A stretch of DNA of 34,675 nt from a bacterium (lineage in GTDB: Bacteria > Bacteroidota > Bacteroidia > Bacteroidales > Muribaculaceae): the NCBI GenBank assembly GCA_004563195.1, contig SFTJ01000027.1, forward strand, positions 1-34,675, read 5' to 3'. The notes under the pieces were generated by a model. It ran no database searches, was not told the DNA's origin, and saw nothing but the letters and a program-made list of their open reading frames with translations. A program made the position numbers and the translations under genes. This document shows, piece by piece, positions 31,168-34,675 of this stretch (its first letter is position 1; each line of letters starts with the position of its first letter).

Positions 31168-32769
31168 ATGAAAGAAAACGACAGCATCGATTTGAGAAAA
31201 TACATCAGCGCCATGCGCAAACGTTGGTATTGGTATCTCATTGCATTTATAGTGATGATGGCACTTGGCATCACCTATCACTTTATCCACATGGATGTGT
31301 ATCGCACTCATGCCATCGTGCTTATCGAGGACGACAATGGCGAATCGGGCTCTGCCGGCAAACTCGGTAGCGGTATGGCTTCGGTGATGCGCACTTTCTC
31401 GATTGGCGGTATGGGCAATTCGTCGGTCGACAACGAATTGCTCATTTTCCAATCGCACGACGTGCAGATGAAGGTGGTGAAACGTCTTAACATCAACCGC
31501 ACCTACATCGAGCGCCGCAATTTCAAAAAATATAACCTCTACGACCAAACACCCATATTGGTGTCGTGTGCCGACTCGCTGCTCGACACCATCAGCACGG
31601 GTCTGCGCATGACAGTCGACATTAAAAAGTCGGGGAAAGTGGACATCGAGTTGATAGAACCGGGATTTTTCGGCTTGGGCAACACCACTCTCTGCACCAA
31701 GAAAGATGTAGTGCTCCCCACCGAACTCAACACAATATACGGCAAATTCCAAATCTACAAATCGAAGCATTTCATCACCGGCGAAGAGCGCACCATACGT
31801 GTGAATCTATCCAACACACACTCTATGGCTAACGCCATACACGAACTGATATATGTGGACTATGCTTCAAAAAAGGGCGATGGCGTAGCACTCAGCTTCA
31901 AAACCACCAACAAAAAATATGGCATGGACATACTCAACGGAATCATAGCCATATACAACGAAATAAGAATGAATCGCAAAAACGACCGTGCCCTACAGTC
32001 GATTGAGTTCTACGACAAGCAGATAGCCGACATCGCTCAGCAGATTAGCGACGTCGAAGCCCGCTATCAGGATTTCCAAACCAAGAACAATCTTATCAAT
32101 CCATCGTCGGAAGCAAGTTTCCTCTATGCCACTGACAAAGAGGCCGAAAAGACCATTCTCCAGCAAAACAATCTGGTGAAGGCCTACGACCTGATTCTCT
32201 CCGTCATTAACGATGAAAATCGACGCTACGACTTGCTTCCCAGCACTACCGAAAACGAAAGCGTAAACACCTATAACGAACTCATACTACAAAAACAGCA
32301 AATCGAAGCATCGGCCAACGGCGACAACCCCGCCGTGCGAGTATTAAAGACTCAAATCGACGCTATGCGCGATGTGGTGCGCGAAAGCGTGGAAATTTCC
32401 AAGAGAAACACGCTCAACACCATAGCTGCCATATCTTCATATAGCGGTAAATATCGCAGCAAACTCAATAAGGTGCCCGAATTGCAGCGCGAATTCATCA
32501 ACATCACTCGCGATCAGGCATTGATGAACGAACTTTACGGATTCCTCCTCGAAAAGCGTTACACCAATGCCATGACACTCTCGCTCAACTTCCCGCGCGG
32601 ATTTGTTATCGACCCGGCTTACTGCGATATCAAGCCGCTCAAGACAAAGAGTCTAATAGCACTCGCCGCTTGCTTCGCCATGTCGCTCATTTTGCCTACT
32701 GTGGTTATATGTTATCTGGTAAACCGCAAGCGTCCCGACGACGACTTAACGATAGAAGACGAAGATTGA
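31168..32769 (+). CDS. Wzz-like chain-length protein without kinase domain
   Basis: The 533-residue protein is a polysaccharide co-polymerase. It opens with DLRKYISAMRKRWYWYLIAF, a membrane helix at about 20-40, a long periplasmic region with coiled-coil stretches (about 265-350 and 375-450), a PELQREFINITRD segment near 430 typical of Wzc/Wzz proteins, and a second helix (SLIALAACFAMSLILPTVVICYLV) near 495-518. It stops 15 residues later at RKRPDDDLTIEDED with no Walker motifs and no tyrosine-rich tail, so it lacks the BY-kinase domain found in full-length Wzc proteins (about 700-800 residues). It should set polymer length with the adjacent Wzy-like protein. A terminator follows at 32811-32856. 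Confidence 0.9.
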   Translation: MKENDSIDLRKYISAMRKRWYWYLIAFIVMMALGITYHFIHMDVYRTHAIVLIEDDNGESGSAGKLGSGMASVMRTFSIGGMGNSSVDNELLIFQSHDVQMKVVKRLNINRTYIERRNFKKYNLYDQTPILVSCADSLLDTISTGLRMTVDIKKSGKVDIELIEPGFFGLGNTTLCTKKDVVLPTELNTIYGKFQIYKSKHFITGEERTIRVNLSNTHSMANAIHELIYVDYASKKGDGVALSFKTTNKKYGMDILNGIIAIYNEIRMNRKNDRALQSIEFYDKQIADIAQQISDVEARYQDFQTKNNLINPSSEASFLYATDKEAEKTILQQNNLVKAYDLILSVINDENRRYDLLPSTTENESVNTYNELILQKQQIEASANGDNPAVRVLKTQIDAMRDVVRESVEISKRNTLNTIAAISSYSGKYRSKLNKVPELQREFINITRDQALMNELYGFLLEKRYTNAMTLSLNFPRGFVIDPAYCDIKPLKTKSLIALAACFAMSLILPTVVICYLVNRKRPDDDLTIEDED

Positions 32770-32810
32770 CAAACTCTGTAGTTTAAGACAATAACTGCAT
32801 AACTGAAGCC

Positions 32811-32870
32811 CTCGAGGCTGTGCTGAATGTAAATAAAAACATGGCACAGCCTCGAGACTTGTTTTATTTG
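32811..32870 (+). terminator. Terminator of the polysaccharide operon
   Basis: CTCGAGGCTGTGC (32811-32823) pairs perfectly with GCACAGCCTCGAG (32844-32856) over 13 bp with a 20-nt loop, followed by the T-rich ACTTGTTTTATTTGG. It lies 41 nt after the last stop codon. The rest of the gap to 33033 holds the aspA promoter region, without an exact consensus box. Confidence 0.85.
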
Positions 32871-33033
32871 GCACCACAAGCGCGCCTGATGAATGTTTAA
32901 ATGTTGTTAATTTCACATTAAGCGCTCGCCATAACAATAATTTGTGCTAAATTTATCACACCATTTACAAACACATACTGAAAACTATTCAAAATTCGAG
33001 AATAACCTACTTAAAACAATTTAATAACACTTT

Positions 33034-34470
33034 ATGGAAAATTTAAAATCTAAACCGACTCGCACAGAAAGCGATTTGCTTGGCGCGCGTGAGGTGCCAC
33101 AAGAGGCTCTCTACGGCGTGCAGACGCTAAGAGGTATTGAAAACTTCCGCATCAGCAAGTTTCATCTCAATGAATACCCCGATTTTATCAATGGCCTCGC
33201 TATCACCAAGATGGGTGCTGCTATCGCTAACTCAAAACTCGGACTTCTTACCGAAAGCCAGACTCAAGCCATAGTGCAAGCATGCCGTGAGATTCTCGAT
33301 GGCAAACATCACAATCACTTCCCTGTAGACATGATTCAGGGCGGCGCCGGCACCACCACCAACATGAATGCCAATGAGGTAATTGCCAATCGCGCTCTCG
33401 AAATCATGGGTCACCAACGCGGCGAATACCAATATTGCTCGCCCAACGACCATGTGAATCGCTCGCAATCGACCAACGACGCTTACCCCACTGCCATACA
33501 CATCGGCATGTACTTCACTCACCACAAGTTGGTGAAGCATCTTACCGACTTAATCGACGCTTTCCAGCGCAAAGCCGAAGAGTTTAAGCACGTTATCAAG
33601 ATGGGCCGCACTCAGCTCGAGGACGCTGTGCCTATGACGCTCGGTCAGACTTTCAACGGATTTGCAAGCATACTGCGCAACGAGATAGCCAACCTCAACT
33701 TCGCTGCCGAAGAATTCCTCACAGTGAATATGGGCGCCACTGCCATAGGCACCGGCATCACTGCCGAACCGGGCTATGCCGAACTCTGCGTGAAGGCTTT
33801 GGCTGAAATCACCGGCTGGAACGTGGTGCTCAGCGATGACCTCGTAGGTGCCACTTCCGACACTTCGTGCCTCGTGGGCTATTCATCGGCTATGCGCCGC
33901 GTGGCTGTGAAGATGAATAAGATTTGCAACGACTTGCGTCTCCTCGCTTCGGGTCCGCGTTGCGGTTTGGGCGAATTTAATTTGCCTCCTATGCAACCCG
34001 GTTCGTCGATTATGCCGGGCAAGGTCAACCCGGTTATCCCCGAAGTGATGAACCAGATTTCATACAAGGTTATCGGCAACGACCTCTGCGTGGCCATGAG
34101 TGGCGAGGCTGCACAAATGGAACTCAATGCTATGGAACCCGTTATGGCTCAATGCTGCTTCGAATCGGCTGAATTGCTTATGAACGGCTTCGACACATTG
34201 CGCACCCTCTGCATCGATGGCATCACTGCCAACGAAGCTACTTGCCGACGCTATGTACACGACAGCATTGGCGTGGTGACTGCGCTCAACCCGGTTATCG
34301 GCTACAAGAATTCCACCAAGATAGCCAAAGAAGCGCTCGAAACCGGCAAGGGTGTTTACGACCTTGTGCTTGAGCACGACATCCTCTCGAAGGAAGATTT
34401 GGACACCATCCTCGAGCCCGAAAACATGATTAAGCCCGTGAAGCTCGACATCAAGCCCAAAAATCTCTAA
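33034..34470 (+). CDS. aspA: Aspartate ammonia-lyase
   Basis: The 478-residue enzyme converts L-aspartate to fumarate and ammonia in the cytoplasm, feeding fumarate respiration and succinate formation in anaerobes. It belongs to the aspartase/fumarase superfamily: GAGTTTNMNANEVIANRA near 108-125, SQSTNDAYPTAIHI near 147-160, GRTQLEDAVPMTLGQTF near 191-207 and the signature loop GSSIMPGKVNP near 323-333 with its catalytic serine. QLEDAVP and the total length point to aspartase rather than class II fumarase. It is monocistronic, between the polysaccharide-operon terminator and its own hairpin at 34525-34569. The start at 33034 (MENLKSKPTRTESDLLGARE) gives the expected N-terminus. Confidence 0.96.
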   Translation: MENLKSKPTRTESDLLGAREVPQEALYGVQTLRGIENFRISKFHLNEYPDFINGLAITKMGAAIANSKLGLLTESQTQAIVQACREILDGKHHNHFPVDMIQGGAGTTTNMNANEVIANRALEIMGHQRGEYQYCSPNDHVNRSQSTNDAYPTAIHIGMYFTHHKLVKHLTDLIDAFQRKAEEFKHVIKMGRTQLEDAVPMTLGQTFNGFASILRNEIANLNFAAEEFLTVNMGATAIGTGITAEPGYAELCVKALAEITGWNVVLSDDLVGATSDTSCLVGYSSAMRRVAVKMNKICNDLRLLASGPRCGLGEFNLPPMQPGSSIMPGKVNPVIPEVMNQISYKVIGNDLCVAMSGEAAQMELNAMEPVMAQCCFESAELLMNGFDTLRTLCIDGITANEATCRRYVHDSIGVVTALNPVIGYKNSTKIAKEALETGKGVYDLVLEHDILSKEDLDTILEPENMIKPVKLDIKPKNL

Positions 34471-34493
34471 TTTTCAGCACGAATCATTAGCAG

Positions 34494-34520
34494 GCTTGCC
34501 CCACTAAGCTTGCCCCACTA
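34494..34520 (+). repeat. Two tandem copies of a 13-nt motif
   Basis: GCTTGCCCCACTA occurs at 34494-34506 and again at 34508-34520, separated by one A. It lies between the aspA stop and its terminator; probably a slippage duplication. Confidence 0.8.
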
Positions 34521-34524
34521 TATC

Positions 34525-34569
34525 ACAGCGACCCGCTTCAATACCGAAACAGGTCGCTGTAAGTTTTTA
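34525..34569 (+). terminator. Intrinsic terminator of aspA
   Basis: ACAGCGACC (34525-34533) pairs perfectly with GGTCGCTGT (34552-34560) and is followed by AAGTTTTTA. It lies 54 nt after the aspA stop codon. Confidence 0.85.
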
Positions 34570-34578
34570 TAAAATTTT

Positions 34579-34675
34579 ATTGCTGTCCGATAAAACTTTT
34601 TTGAGCCGGGCAGAAAAAAATCAGGGCTGGCACCTATTGCAGGAGTCAGCCCTTTTTGGTTACTTTGCTTTTGCT
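34579..34675 (+). mobile_element. Probable IS end running off the window
   Basis: ATTGCTGTCCGATAAAAC at 34579-34596 matches the inverted ends of the 12937-13243 element, and GCCGGGCAGAAA plus TCAGGGCTGGCACCTATT (to 34638) match the sequence inside the right end of that element in reverse orientation. This copy has about 9 extra nt (34597-34605 region). After 34638 the two diverge, and here a short hairpin (GGGCTG...CAGCCC) and TTTTTGGTTACTTTG lead out of the window, as if toward a transposase gene. The transposase itself is not visible; an IS4-type element is my guess from memory, not shown. Confidence 0.55.

Noticed and set aside
34494..34520. Possible start of a CRISPR or other array
   Set aside because: Only two copies of a 13-nt motif one base apart; no spacers and no further copies.

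Overview
The window looks like chromosomal DNA of a gut Bacteroidales bacterium, perhaps Muribaculaceae-like (family assignment is a low-confidence inference). The reasons are: many upstream regions carry the Bacteroidetes-type promoter, TTTG, 19-20 nt, TAnnTTTG; the enzymes are typical of gut Bacteroidales (GH92, GH130, GH76, GH84, a choloylglycine-hydrolase homologue); there is a BspA-like leucine-rich-repeat surface protein with a GIFIMNGKKIKL-type C-terminus; and one end of the window shows what looks like a Bacteroidales IS end.

Region 1 (1-11.8 kb, all minus strand) is a mannose/N-glycan locus. It has three diverged GH92 exo-alpha-mannosidases with export signals, a cytoplasmic GH130 phosphorylase of the mannosyl-GlcNAc type, a GPH/MelB-type sugar:cation symporter and a lipoprotein serpin. 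The likely logic is that GH92 enzymes trim alpha-mannose outside the cytoplasm, the symporter imports mannose or Man-GlcNAc, and GH130 phosphorolyses the Man-beta-1,4-GlcNAc core. No SusC/SusD pair, endo-glycosidase or sensor is in the window. Transcription units read as GH92-C then symporter; serpin alone; GH130 then GH92-B then GH92-A. A partial nitroreductase lies at the left edge.

Region 2 (12-16 kb) holds a VWA-domain protein, a 307-bp element with 21-nt inverted ends (MITE or deleted IS), miaB, and a two-gene unit of a six-helix membrane protein overlapping a winged-helix regulator.

Region 3 (16-26 kb) holds a membrane GT2 glycosyltransferase, a GH76 endo-mannanase, an AAA_14/DUF4143 ATPase whose promoter sits between two copies of a 36-nt repeat with a third, palindromic copy behind the gene, a GH84 hexosaminidase, a choloylglycine-hydrolase-family enzyme and the LRR protein.

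Region 4 (25.8-28.9 kb) holds a broken type IV toxin-antitoxin pair (intact AbiEi-like antitoxin; AbiEii-like toxin cut to 48 codons), two unrecognised proteins and a two-iron-centre superoxide reductase (desulfoferrodoxin).

Region 5 (28.9-34.7 kb) holds a three-gene polysaccharide export/polymerisation operon (Wza-like, Wzy-like, Wzz-like without a kinase domain) behind a tandem-hairpin leader, then aspartate ammonia-lyase, and at the right edge an IS-like end matching the 13.2-kb element.

The most unusual signals are the repeat-embedded ATPase unit, the truncated AbiE toxin, the inverted-end element shared between 13.2 and 34.6 kb, and the terminator-like leader directly in front of the polysaccharide operon.
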